Source: Burkholderia sp. Ac-20365
Lineage (GTDB): Bacteria > Pseudomonadota > Gammaproteobacteria > Burkholderiales > Burkholderiaceae
Assembly (NCBI RefSeq): GCF_017104715.1
Contig: NZ_JAAGPI010000010.1
Coordinates: 124,001 to 188,000, forward strand
DNA length: 64,000 bases
Direction of reading: 5' to 3'
Below, in pieces: positions 8,226 to 16,109 of the stretch. Below the pieces are notes generated by a model, which was not told the origin of the DNA, ran no database searches, and saw only the letters and a list, made by a program, of their open reading frames with translations. Each line of letters opens with the position of its first letter. Positions within the stretch are counted from its first letter, which is position 1. The position numbers were made by a program, and so were the translations under genes.

Positions 8226-9248
8226 TCAGAATCCTTCGCCCCATGTATCGCTCAACATGAACCCCGCGCTCAGCGGGTCGTCGGGATCGACGCCAATCTG
8301 CTCGACGCTGTAGATCCACGCACGGCCCTGAATGCGCGGCAGTACGGCGGGCCGCCCGCCCACTTCGGTTCGTCCCAGCATCTCGACCTTGAACTCACTG
8401 CCGATAATCGATTTCGACTTCAATTTCGAACCGGTGTCAGCCTTGCCGCGCGCCGCGAGCGTTGCGAGGTTGGCGGAGCTTCCCGTTCCGCACGGCGAGC
8501 GGTCCACGCGTCCAGGCGGCAAGGTCGTGCACGTCTGATATTCCGCGTCCGACACGCGGTTGCGGAACATCACGTAGGCAAGCTGGTTGATCTGCGGATA
8601 CAGAGGATGTTGCAGCTTCACCTGTTCATTGATGACCGCGCGGAGCTTGACCCCGAGATCGGCGAGTTGACGCGCGTTTTGCGGCGCAATCGTGAGGCCC
8701 ACCTGTTCGACATCGACGAGCGCGTAGTAGACGCCACCGAAGGCGACGTCGACGGAGAGGGTGCCGAACGCTTCCGTTGTGACTGGAACGTCGAGGTGCT
8801 CGACGAACGCGGGAACCATATCCAGCGACACACCGATGCATCGGCCGTCCTTGCAGGTCGCGCGGGCGGTCACGAGCCCTGCAGGCGTATCCAGCACCAC
8901 CGTCGTCTCCGGCTCCTGCATTTCCACCATGCCCATTTCGAGCAAGGTCGTCACCACGCAAATGGAATTGCTGCCCGACATCGGATGCGCCTTGTCCGAC
9001 TGAAGCACGATGAAACCTGCATGCGCTTCCGGACGCGTCGGCGGCAGCAGCAGATTCACCGACATCTGCAGACATCCGCGCGGTTCGAACACGACGAGCC
9101 TTCGAACGCTGTCGTCGACTTCATTGATGTAGTTCATCTTGTCCAGCATGGTCTTGCCGGGAATGTCGACGACACCTCCCGTAATGACCTTGCCGATTTC
9201 GCCTTCGCAATGGACACCGACCAGTTGCAAACTCTTCTTCCAACGCAT
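8226..9248 (-). CDS. Proline racemase superfamily, Ser/Cys variant
   Basis: 340 residues with the same fold as the protein at 6153. The first active-site motif reads PMSGSNSIC, so Ser91 replaces the first cysteine and the following His is also changed. The second motif, DRSPCGTGSSA with C253, is intact. In this superfamily the residue pair at the two sites tracks with activity: Cys/Cys for racemase/epimerase, other pairs for hydroxyproline dehydratases or altered epimerases. A dehydratase or altered epimerase is therefore possible. Its long divergence from the neighbouring copy argues against a recent duplication. The ATG at 9248 is the only good start. Confidence 0.88.
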   Translation of the reverse strand: MRWKKSLQLVGVHCEGEIGKVITGGVVDIPGKTMLDKMNYINEVDDSVRRLVVFEPRGCLQMSVNLLLPPTRPEAHAGFIVLQSDKAHPMSGSNSICVVTTLLEMGMVEMQEPETTVVLDTPAGLVTARATCKDGRCIGVSLDMVPAFVEHLDVPVTTEAFGTLSVDVAFGGVYYALVDVEQVGLTIAPQNARQLADLGVKLRAVINEQVKLQHPLYPQINQLAYVMFRNRVSDAEYQTCTTLPPGRVDRSPCGTGSSANLATLAARGKADTGSKLKSKSIIGSEFKVEMLGRTEVGGRPAVLPRIQGRAWIYSVEQIGVDPDDPLSAGFMLSDTWGEGF

Positions 9249-9312
9249 GATTTAGCTTCCCATTTCTGTTGATTGCCTCACCGCGAGCGTCTTGTAGCGG
9301 TGCGCCGCCTGC

Positions 9313-10608
9313 TTATCCGAACCGTTGCGCGCTGAAAGGCGCGAGATCCTGCTTCGGTGTTCGTCCCGATGCGAGATCGGCAATGAGCCGCCCGGTGGTT
9401 GCACCCAGCGTCAGGCCGAGTTGCCCGTGACCGAGCGCGAGCAGCACATTCGGCAGACGTTTCGAGCGGTCGATAATCGGTTTCGTGTCCGGCAGGAACG
9501 GCCGATAGCCCACGCCGAACTCGTGCCTCGATGTATTCAACTCGGGCAACACCTTTTTTGCTTTCGCCAGGATGATCTCCGCACGCTTGAAATTCGGTTG
9601 GGCGCCGCGTCCCGCAAATTCGATGGTTCCGCCGATCTGAAGCCCGCGCAGCATCGGCGTAAAGCAGAACCCGCCATCCGCGTAGATGACGGAATGCCTG
9701 AACTCGACTTCCGGCTCCGGCACGAGCACCTGATAGCCAGCGACGCCTTCCAGCGGCGCGCTCACGCCGAGTTGCGAGAAGAAGCGCCGGGAACCCGCCC
9801 CGGCCGCGAGAACAACCTGTTCCCCCTGGACGCTCTCACCGCTCTCGAGCGTTACGCCCGTCGCGCGGCCCCCGTCCTCATTGATACGTGCTACGGCGCT
9901 CTGCACGCGACGGCCACCGTTAGTCACGAAGTGATCCGTAAGCGCCTTCAGAAACCGTTCCGTGTCGCTAACAAAACGCCATTGCGGAAGCAGCAGACCA
10001 TGCGAGAAACGCCCCTTGAGCGCGGGTTCGAGATCGTCGATTTCCGCGCGCCCGATGATCTGCGTGTCGAACCCCAGCGACTTTCTGAGTTCGATATGCG
10101 GGCGTTCGTGCTCGATTCCCGCCGCGCTGTCGAACACTTCAAGAATTGGGCGCTGGCCGATCAGCGCATCGTCATCGATCGATTCCAGCAGGTTTGCGTA
10201 GTCCGCGAAGACATTGCTCGTGAGCGAGGCCATTGCGGTTGCGATATCGACGATCTTCGCGTGTCGCGCACAGGAAAGGAAGCGCAGGAACCACGGCACG
10301 ATTCCTGGCAAGGCGCTGGGCCGCAGCGCGAGCGGCCCCGTCTGATCGAGCAGCCACCCGGGCACCTTCAGGAGAATGCCAGGCTTCGACAGGGGAATGA
10401 CCTCGCCGACGGAAATCTGACCGCAACTCCACTTCGCGGTGCTATCGCCCGGTGGCGCGGGATCGATCAGCGTGACCTGGAAGCCGCTTCGCTGAAGATA
10501 GAGCGCACAGCAGGTGCCGACGATGCCGCCGCCGATGACGACCGCCTGCTGCGGCGATGCAGCAGCCGCGTCCGGGGTGAAGTATTGCTCGCGAGGTACC
10601 GAATTCAT
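9313..10608 (-). CDS. DadA-like FAD-dependent D-amino-acid oxidoreductase
   Basis: About 431 residues from the ATG at 10608. The N-terminal dinucleotide-binding motif VVIGGGIVGTCCALYLQRSG and the C-terminal GHGQLGLTLGATTGRL block are typical of the DAO family, closest in layout to DadA dehydrogenases. Such enzymes oxidise D-amino acids or imino acids to imines or keto acids at the membrane or in the cytoplasm. It lies just after the ABC permease genes and before the racemase-fold genes. Oxidation of an epimerised D-form, with RidA removing the reactive imine, is the natural reading. A TTG at 10665 could give a longer form, but it lies upstream of the permease stop and is not needed. Confidence 0.85.
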   Translation of the reverse strand: MNSVPREQYFTPDAAAASPQQAVVIGGGIVGTCCALYLQRSGFQVTLIDPAPPGDSTAKWSCGQISVGEVIPLSKPGILLKVPGWLLDQTGPLALRPSALPGIVPWFLRFLSCARHAKIVDIATAMASLTSNVFADYANLLESIDDDALIGQRPILEVFDSAAGIEHERPHIELRKSLGFDTQIIGRAEIDDLEPALKGRFSHGLLLPQWRFVSDTERFLKALTDHFVTNGGRRVQSAVARINEDGGRATGVTLESGESVQGEQVVLAAGAGSRRFFSQLGVSAPLEGVAGYQVLVPEPEVEFRHSVIYADGGFCFTPMLRGLQIGGTIEFAGRGAQPNFKRAEIILAKAKKVLPELNTSRHEFGVGYRPFLPDTKPIIDRSKRLPNVLLALGHGQLGLTLGATTGRLIADLASGRTPKQDLAPFSAQRFG

Positions 10609-10654
10609 CTTTGTTGTCGTCCGTGATTCAGGTAGAACCCAATTTTCTGCGTAC

Positions 10655-11320
10655 TCAATACGCAAAACGCCGCAGGAATCTCGATTCCACTACGCCGACT
10701 AACCGGGTCAACGGGAAAGCGACGACGAAGTAGATGATTCCAACAGTAGTCAAAAATTCGAGCGGCCGTGCAGTGGCATTGGAAGCGCTCTGACCGACGT
10801 ACATCAGATCGGCCACGCCCACGGACGAAATGAGCGCACTTTCCTTGAACAGGCTGATGATGTTCGAGAGAAGCGGCGGGATGGCACGCAATAGAGCTTG
10901 CGGAAAAATCACATGCACGATTTTCACGTTCGGTGTCAGCCCCAGCGCAATGCATGCGTCGTGCTGTTCCGACGAAATCGATTTGAGCGCGCCGCGAAAT
11001 GTCTCGCTGGTGATTGCCGTCATGTAGAGCGTCAGCGAGATGATCACCGACAGGTACGGCGGAATGGGCAAGCGAAACACGACGGGAAAGCAGAAGAACA
11101 CCCAGAACAATTGAATCAGCAGCGGCGTACCGCGGAAGAACTCGACGTACAGCGTCGTCAACGTCTTGACCGGCCGCGAGGGCGACATTCTCAGCAGGCT
11201 CAGCGCAAAGCCGAGCAGACTGCCCAGCACCGCACAACCGCTCGTGAAGGCGACGGTCAGCGCCAGGCCTTTCAGCAACACCAGCCAGTAAGACGCGACC
11301 ACAGAGAGATCGATGCTCAT
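10655..11320 (-). CDS. Polar amino-acid ABC transporter permease
   Basis: 221 hydrophobic residues of the HisM/GlnP type. They contain the FFRGTPLLIQLFW segment and the EAA-like loop region (DACIALGLTPNVKIVHVIFPQALLRAIPPL) that contacts the ATPase. The start is the ATG at 11320 with GAGGAG upstream; the preceding stop (11331) is only 10 bp away. It pairs with the permease at 11331 as a heterodimer in the inner membrane. Confidence 0.92.
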   Translation of the reverse strand: MSIDLSVVASYWLVLLKGLALTVAFTSGCAVLGSLLGFALSLLRMSPSRPVKTLTTLYVEFFRGTPLLIQLFWVFFCFPVVFRLPIPPYLSVIISLTLYMTAITSETFRGALKSISSEQHDACIALGLTPNVKIVHVIFPQALLRAIPPLLSNIISLFKESALISSVGVADLMYVGQSASNATARPLEFLTTVGIIYFVVAFPLTRLVGVVESRFLRRFAY

Positions 11321-11330
11321 TCTTTTCTCC

Positions 11331-12002
11331 TCAACGCTGCATAGCCGCATCTTGCCGGCGCTCGATCACATGAACGAGACGCGAGATCGGCAACGAAAGC
11401 GCGAAGTAGATGAGCGCCACGACGGAGTACGTTTCGAGCGGCCGGTACGCTTCCGTTGCGAGACTCTTGGCGACATACATCAGATCCGCCACCGCGACGA
11501 TCGCAACCAGCGCGCTCTGCTGCAACGTGCCGATGCCGTTGGTCATGAGCACAGGAAGCGCACTGCGCAGTGCCTGCGGCAACACCACGAACAACGTGCG
11601 CTGCCACGGCCTGAGGCCGAGTGCGATACACGCATCGAGATGTTCTTTGGGCACGGCCTGCACACCTGCGCGATATGCTTCGGCATTGAACGCCGTCAGA
11701 TTCAGCCCGAGCGCGAGAACGCCCATCGCGACGGGATCGATGAAGACATCGACCATCATCGGAATGCAGTAGAAGAACCACACGATCTGCAGCAGCGCAG
11801 GCGTGCAGCGAAAGAATTCGATGAAGAGCTGCGCCGGCCAGCGAATGATCTGCCAGCGGCTCATCACCATCAGACAGAGAAAGAAGCCCAGCACGAGCCC
11901 CATGATGTTCGCCGCCAATGCCAGCTCGATCGTGACCTTCAGGCCTTTGAGCAGCGTATCGAAGCTTCCGTGCAGAAAGCCGAAATCAAATTGATAGCCC
12001 AT
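11331..12002 (-). CDS. Polar amino-acid ABC transporter permease
   Basis: 223 residues, homologous to the protein at 10655. It has FFRCTPALLQIVWFFY and the conserved DACIALGLRPWQRTLFVVLPQALRSALP loop. Its ATG (12002) is nine bases after the ATPase stop (12012), so the importer genes are tightly co-transcribed. It forms the second half of the membrane channel. Confidence 0.92.
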   Translation of the reverse strand: MGYQFDFGFLHGSFDTLLKGLKVTIELALAANIMGLVLGFFLCLMVMSRWQIIRWPAQLFIEFFRCTPALLQIVWFFYCIPMMVDVFIDPVAMGVLALGLNLTAFNAEAYRAGVQAVPKEHLDACIALGLRPWQRTLFVVLPQALRSALPVLMTNGIGTLQQSALVAIVAVADLMYVAKSLATEAYRPLETYSVVALIYFALSLPISRLVHVIERRQDAAMQR

Positions 12003-12011
12003 GTCGCTCTC

Positions 12012-12851
12012 TCAATCCAGATGAAGCACTTTCTCGAGGAATTCGCGCGTGCGCGGTTCCTTCGGGCATTTGAAGATCTCTGACGGCGCGCCCTGCTCGA
12101 CCACCTTGCCGCTCGCGCAGAACACCACGCGCGTTGCGATGTCGCGTGCGAAGTGCATGTCGTGTGTGACGATGATCATCGCCATCTTCTGCTCTGCAAG
12201 CTGGAGCATCACGTTCTGTACTTCGATCACCATCTCGGGATCGAGCGCGGAAGTGACTTCATCGAAGAGCATGAGCTTTGGCTCCAGCATCAGCGCACGC
12301 GCAATCGCGACACGCTGCTTCTGGCCGCCGGAGAGCTGACTCGGATAAGCATTGAGCTTGCTTTCGAGTCCGAGCCGCGCGAGATACAGGCGTGCGCGCT
12401 CCGATGCCTCTGCCTTCGACAGCCCGCATACCTTGACGGGCGCCAGGATCAGATTGCCCAATACCGACAGGTGCGGAAACAGCGTGTAGTGCTGAAACAC
12501 CATGCCGATCTGCTTTTGCAGCTTCGGATCGATCCGCTTCGAGCCACCGATATCGGCACCGCGAATGTACGGCTTGCCCTGAAACGCAATCTCGCCGCCC
12601 TGTACGCCTTCGAGTCCCATCAGAACGCGAAGAAGCGAGCTTTTACCGCTACCGCTCGGTCCGATCACGACGAGCCGGTCGTCGGCCCGCATATCGAGGC
12701 TCATGCGGTCCATGACGACGAGGTTCTCGCCGTAGGACTTGTACACGTTCCTCAACTGTACGAAGTCGCCCGACACCGCCGACAGGGACGAGACGTTCGC
12801 AGGGCTGGTCGGGTGCACCAACGGGGGTGCCTGTGTCTGAGATAGAAACAT
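12012..12851 (-). CDS. Polar amino-acid ABC transporter ATPase (GlnQ/HisP type)
   Basis: 279 residues. Walker A is GPSGSGKSS, the signature LSGGQKQR and Walker B LMLFDEVTSALDPE; the switch histidine is in IIVTHDMHFA. The N-terminal 28 residues before the nucleotide-binding domain are longer than usual, so an internal start is possible, but no better candidate with a ribosome site was seen. It powers uptake with the two permeases and the binding protein of this operon. Confidence 0.93.
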   Translation of the reverse strand: MFLSQTQAPPLVHPTSPANVSSLSAVSGDFVQLRNVYKSYGENLVVMDRMSLDMRADDRLVVIGPSGSGKSSLLRVLMGLEGVQGGEIAFQGKPYIRGADIGGSKRIDPKLQKQIGMVFQHYTLFPHLSVLGNLILAPVKVCGLSKAEASERARLYLARLGLESKLNAYPSQLSGGQKQRVAIARALMLEPKLMLFDEVTSALDPEMVIEVQNVMLQLAEQKMAMIIVTHDMHFARDIATRVVFCASGKVVEQGAPSEIFKCPKEPRTREFLEKVLHLD

Positions 12852-12948
12852 GAGGACTTTCTCCAGCAGAGCGCAACGCTGGCGCTCGCGACTTCATTCA
12901 AATGGCCGACCGTGCCGTTACGTCACGCATGGCCCTGCGAATCCGGTC

Positions 12949-12974
12949 ACGGAGCTGCCGATTCGCAGCTCCGT
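12949..12974 (-). other. Intercistronic stem-loop after the binding-protein gene
   Basis: A perfect 10-bp stem (ACGGAGCTGC at 12949-12958 and its complement at 12965-12974, loop CGATTC) lies 15 bp past the stop of the periplasmic binding-protein gene and before the ATPase gene. There is no U run. Such stem-loops often shield the abundant binding-protein message or partly stop transcription, which raises binding protein over membrane components. Confidence 0.5.
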
Positions 12975-12988
12975 CGACTGAACGTGAA

Positions 12989-13825
12989 TTACTTCGTCTG
13001 GGCGATCGTCTGTTTTACAGACGTGTCGACATACGCGTTCACCGTCCCGCTTTTCTTCTGCTGCTCGATGAACTGATTGAATACGGCAACATCCGCCGCC
13101 GGCGTGTCCTTGCGAATGCCGAAGCAGATCCCCTGTTGGGCAAGCAGCGGATTCGGTTTGAATACGTCGGCCCAGTCCGGATGGGCACGCGTGAGCAACA
13201 GGTTTGTCATGCTGTCGTCGGCCAGCAGATCGGCGCGTTTGGACATCAGCGCGAGGCGTGTTTCGTCGAAGCCCGGCAGGCGCATGATGGTTGCCTGTTT
13301 GAGCACCGCCGAGATCGCCTTGTCCTGAGCCGTACCCGACATCACGGTAACGGTGATGCCAGGCTTGTCGATATCGGCAATGGATTTAACCGGCTTCGGC
13401 ACTTTCGGGTTGTTCTTGTTGTAGGTGAAATCCACGCTGTAATCGACCACCGGCTCGGTGAACGAAATGGCCTTCCTGCGCTCGGGCGTGTCGTTGAGTG
13501 AAAGCGAAACGTCCCATTTGTCCGACTGCAGACCCGCAACGATGTTGTCCCACGTCGTGTCCACGTATTCGACCTTCACCTTGAGCACCTTTTCCGCGAA
13601 ATCACGGCAGAGATCGGGGAAGACGCCGCTATACGTATTCGTCTTCGGATCCTTCATCGTGTACGGAGGCGAAGTTGCGATACCGCAACGGAGCACACCT
13701 GCTTTTTTAACGCTTTGCCACGTCGCGTCATCCTGGGCATGCGCAATAACGGGAGTCGTTGCGAGGGCACCCAATGCAGTCGCACAGACCAATGCGCGAC
13801 CAAACAAGCGGGACATCTGGAACAT
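12989..13825 (-). CDS. Periplasmic amino-acid-binding protein of the ABC importer
   Basis: 278 residues from the ATG at 13825, with AGAGG six bases upstream. A signal peptide (FGRALVCATALGALATTPVIAHA, cleavage near AHA-QDD) precedes the family 3 solute-binding domain. Typical segments are GVLRCGIATSPPYTM, GLQSDKWDVSLSLNDTPERRKAISFTEP and the hinge MSGTAQDKAI. It delivers the substrate to the permeases at 10655 and 11331. The GntR and Hyu neighbours suggest that the ligand is the primary substrate of the pathway. Confidence 0.92.
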   Translation of the reverse strand: MFQMSRLFGRALVCATALGALATTPVIAHAQDDATWQSVKKAGVLRCGIATSPPYTMKDPKTNTYSGVFPDLCRDFAEKVLKVKVEYVDTTWDNIVAGLQSDKWDVSLSLNDTPERRKAISFTEPVVDYSVDFTYNKNNPKVPKPVKSIADIDKPGITVTVMSGTAQDKAISAVLKQATIMRLPGFDETRLALMSKRADLLADDSMTNLLLTRAHPDWADVFKPNPLLAQQGICFGIRKDTPAADVAVFNQFIEQQKKSGTVNAYVDTSVKQTIAQTK

Positions 13826-13890
13826 GATCGACCTCTGACAGATAAAGAATGAAGGTGAAGCGGACATTCAAAACAACGCGTATTCGCGGG

Positions 13891-14361
13891 CTATTTGAGT
13901 TCGAAAACCCCTTCGAGCTCGACAGCGACGTTTCTTGGCAGTGAGATGCAACCGACTGCGGCGCGGGTATGCCGGCCGCTATCGCCCAGCACGGCGACGA
14001 CGAGATCGGATGCTCCGTTGATCACTTTGGGATGCTCGGTGAAGTCTTCGGTAGCGTTGACGAAACCGCCCAGACGCACGCATCCCGCCAGCCGGCTCAG
14101 GTCTCCCTCCAGTGCACGATCAACCTGTGCGAGCAGATTCACCGCGCAAAGACGTGCGGCCGCCTGGCCATCCTCAATCGATACGTCTCGCCCGAGCTTG
14201 CCAACGTATTGATCGACTCCATCGCGCACCGGCACCTGCCCCGACACGTAGAGAAGATTTCCAACTCGCTTCGCCGGCAGGAAGTTTGCTCCGGGCCTGG
14301 GTGCGGCTTGAGGCAGATCGATGCCCAGTTCACTCAGGCGCTCTTTCAGGTTTTGGCTCAT
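13891..14361 (-). CDS. RidA/YjgF family enamine/imine deaminase
   Basis: 156 residues. The core motifs LLYVSGQVP, GFVNATEDFTEHPKVINGAS and HTRAAVG are conserved, and R133 corresponds to the arginine needed for deaminase activity in archetypal RidA. The ATG at 14361 has GGGAG eight bases upstream. RidA proteins hydrolyse reactive 2-aminoacrylate-type enamines and imines from PLP or flavin enzymes. Here the DadA-like oxidase is the likely source. It lies 13 bp after hyuB. Confidence 0.88.
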   Translation of the reverse strand: MSQNLKERLSELGIDLPQAAPRPGANFLPAKRVGNLLYVSGQVPVRDGVDQYVGKLGRDVSIEDGQAAARLCAVNLLAQVDRALEGDLSRLAGCVRLGGFVNATEDFTEHPKVINGASDLVVAVLGDSGRHTRAAVGCISLPRNVAVELEGVFELK

Positions 14362-14374
14362 CTGGTTTCTCCCT

Positions 14375-16093
14375 TCAGTCCGCGCGACGGCCGGCTTTCG
14401 AGCGCGCATGATCGATGCGCTCGCCGTCGAATACGACCTTGTGATGGCGTTCCGCGTATTCGCGCGTGATCTTTCCATTCGCGAGATCCGCTTCGATGCG
14501 CTCCAGCGTTCTCGCCGCGGGATCGCCATACCCGCCGCCGCCCGCCTGTTCGTGGCGAATGATCGCGCCGCGATGAAGCGTTCGCGTGAACTTGCTCGGC
14601 AGCGGAGCAAGCCCTTCGTCCGAGCGCAGATAGTTGGCCGAATGCGCGCCGGGCGCACCGCCGAACAAGCCATACGGCGCATGCGATGCACGGTCGGAGC
14701 GAATCTGCGCGACCACTTCTTCCGCTTCGATCCGGTATTCGCGAACGAGACCCAGGCCGCCGCGATACTCGCCCGCGCCGCCCGAGTCGGCTGCGAAGCC
14801 GTACTCTTCCATCACGATCGGATAGCGCGCTTCGAGTGTTTCGATCGGCATGTTCGACATGTTCTGCGACGGGTTCGTCACGCCTTCGATACCGTCCTTG
14901 TTGAAGCGGCCGCCCCACGCGCCGTTGATCATGTCGACGAGGATGAACGGCTCGCTGGCTTCCTTGTCGTAACCGCTCAGTGCGATGACGGTGTTGCCGC
15001 CCTCGCCTGCCGCCATCACCTTCTTCGGCGCGATCTGCGCGAGCGCGCCGAACACGCAGTCGACCACGCGATACCCTGTGAGCGCGCGGGCTGCAACCGG
15101 TGCCGGCATGCGCGGGTTCAGGATCGAGCCTTCTGGTGCGGTGATATCGATGCAACGATAGACGCCCGCATTGTTGGGAACATCGGCATCGAGCGCACAG
15201 CGCACGCTCAGATACGTTGCCGACTTCACGAACGACAGCGTCGAATTGATTGCACCGCGTACCTGCGGCGACGAGCCCGCGAAGTCGACCTTCACTTTCG
15301 AGCCTTCCACCGTGATCGCGCATTTGATGGGAATCGCGTCGTCGGTGAAGCCGTCGTTGTCGATGTAATCGGTGAATTCATACACGCCGTCCGGCCACGC
15401 TTCGATCGCACGACGCGTCAGGCGCTCGCCGTAGTCGAGCAGTTCATCGAAATAGGCTTGCAGGTTCTCTTCGCCGTATCGATTGATCAGGCGAAGCAAT
15501 TCACGCTCGCCGATGTTGCAGGTCGCGAGTTGCGCGTCGAGATCGCCCAACACGAGGTCGGGCAGACGCACATTCTTCTTGATGATGTTGATGAGCGTTT
15601 CGTTCGGCTCGCCGCGGGTGTAGAGCTTCGTTGGCGGAATGCGCAGCCCTTCCTGGAAGATTTCCGTAGAGTCCGCAGCATTCGAACCGGGCACACGTCC
15701 GCCGACATCGCAGTGGTGCGCGATAACGACCGAAAATCCCTGCAAGCGCTTCTCGTGGAAGATCGGCTTGAACATGAAGATATCGGGCAGATGCATCCCG
15801 CCTTCATACGGGTCGTTGAGAATGATCACATCACCCGGCTCGACGGTAGCCGCGTACTTGTCGATGATGATGTCTACAGCGTCCGGCACCGCGCCGAGAT
15901 GCAGCGCAACCGTCTTCGCCTGCGCGAGAATCCGGCCCTTCGCGTCACACATCGTGACCGAGTAATCGAGCACGTCGCGGATGATGGGCGAACGCGCAGT
16001 GCGCATCACGGCGAATGCCATGTCGTCCACGATCGTATCCAGCGCATTCTTGACGACTGCAAAGGTAATGGGGTCAACGTTTCGTTGGGTCAT
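14375..16093 (-). CDS. hyuB: Hydantoinase/oxoprolinase beta-type subunit (HyuB)
   Basis: 572 residues from the ATG at 16093 (GGAG upstream). It matches HyuB throughout: MRTARSPIIRDVLDYSVTMCD, GDVIILNDPYEGGMHLPDI, AHHCDVGG and the C-terminal GGGGYGDP. With HyuA this forms an ATP-dependent ring-opening enzyme of the N-methylhydantoinase/5-oxoprolinase/caprolactamase group. The His-His-Cys-Asp run and the Asp of the NDPYEGG loop fit the family's metal or substrate site. It lies 16 bp after hyuA and belongs to the same transcript. Confidence 0.9.
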   Translation of the reverse strand: MTQRNVDPITFAVVKNALDTIVDDMAFAVMRTARSPIIRDVLDYSVTMCDAKGRILAQAKTVALHLGAVPDAVDIIIDKYAATVEPGDVIILNDPYEGGMHLPDIFMFKPIFHEKRLQGFSVVIAHHCDVGGRVPGSNAADSTEIFQEGLRIPPTKLYTRGEPNETLINIIKKNVRLPDLVLGDLDAQLATCNIGERELLRLINRYGEENLQAYFDELLDYGERLTRRAIEAWPDGVYEFTDYIDNDGFTDDAIPIKCAITVEGSKVKVDFAGSSPQVRGAINSTLSFVKSATYLSVRCALDADVPNNAGVYRCIDITAPEGSILNPRMPAPVAARALTGYRVVDCVFGALAQIAPKKVMAAGEGGNTVIALSGYDKEASEPFILVDMINGAWGGRFNKDGIEGVTNPSQNMSNMPIETLEARYPIVMEEYGFAADSGGAGEYRGGLGLVREYRIEAEEVVAQIRSDRASHAPYGLFGGAPGAHSANYLRSDEGLAPLPSKFTRTLHRGAIIRHEQAGGGGYGDPAARTLERIEADLANGKITREYAERHHKVVFDGERIDHARSKAGRRAD

Positions 16094-16109
16094 GATTGCT
16101 CCATTCAAT

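Noticed and set aside
10609..10665. Longer DadA-like start at the TTG 10665
   Set aside because: It overlaps the upstream permease gene and adds residues before the FAD-binding motif unlike the family; the ATG at 10608 gives a normal length.
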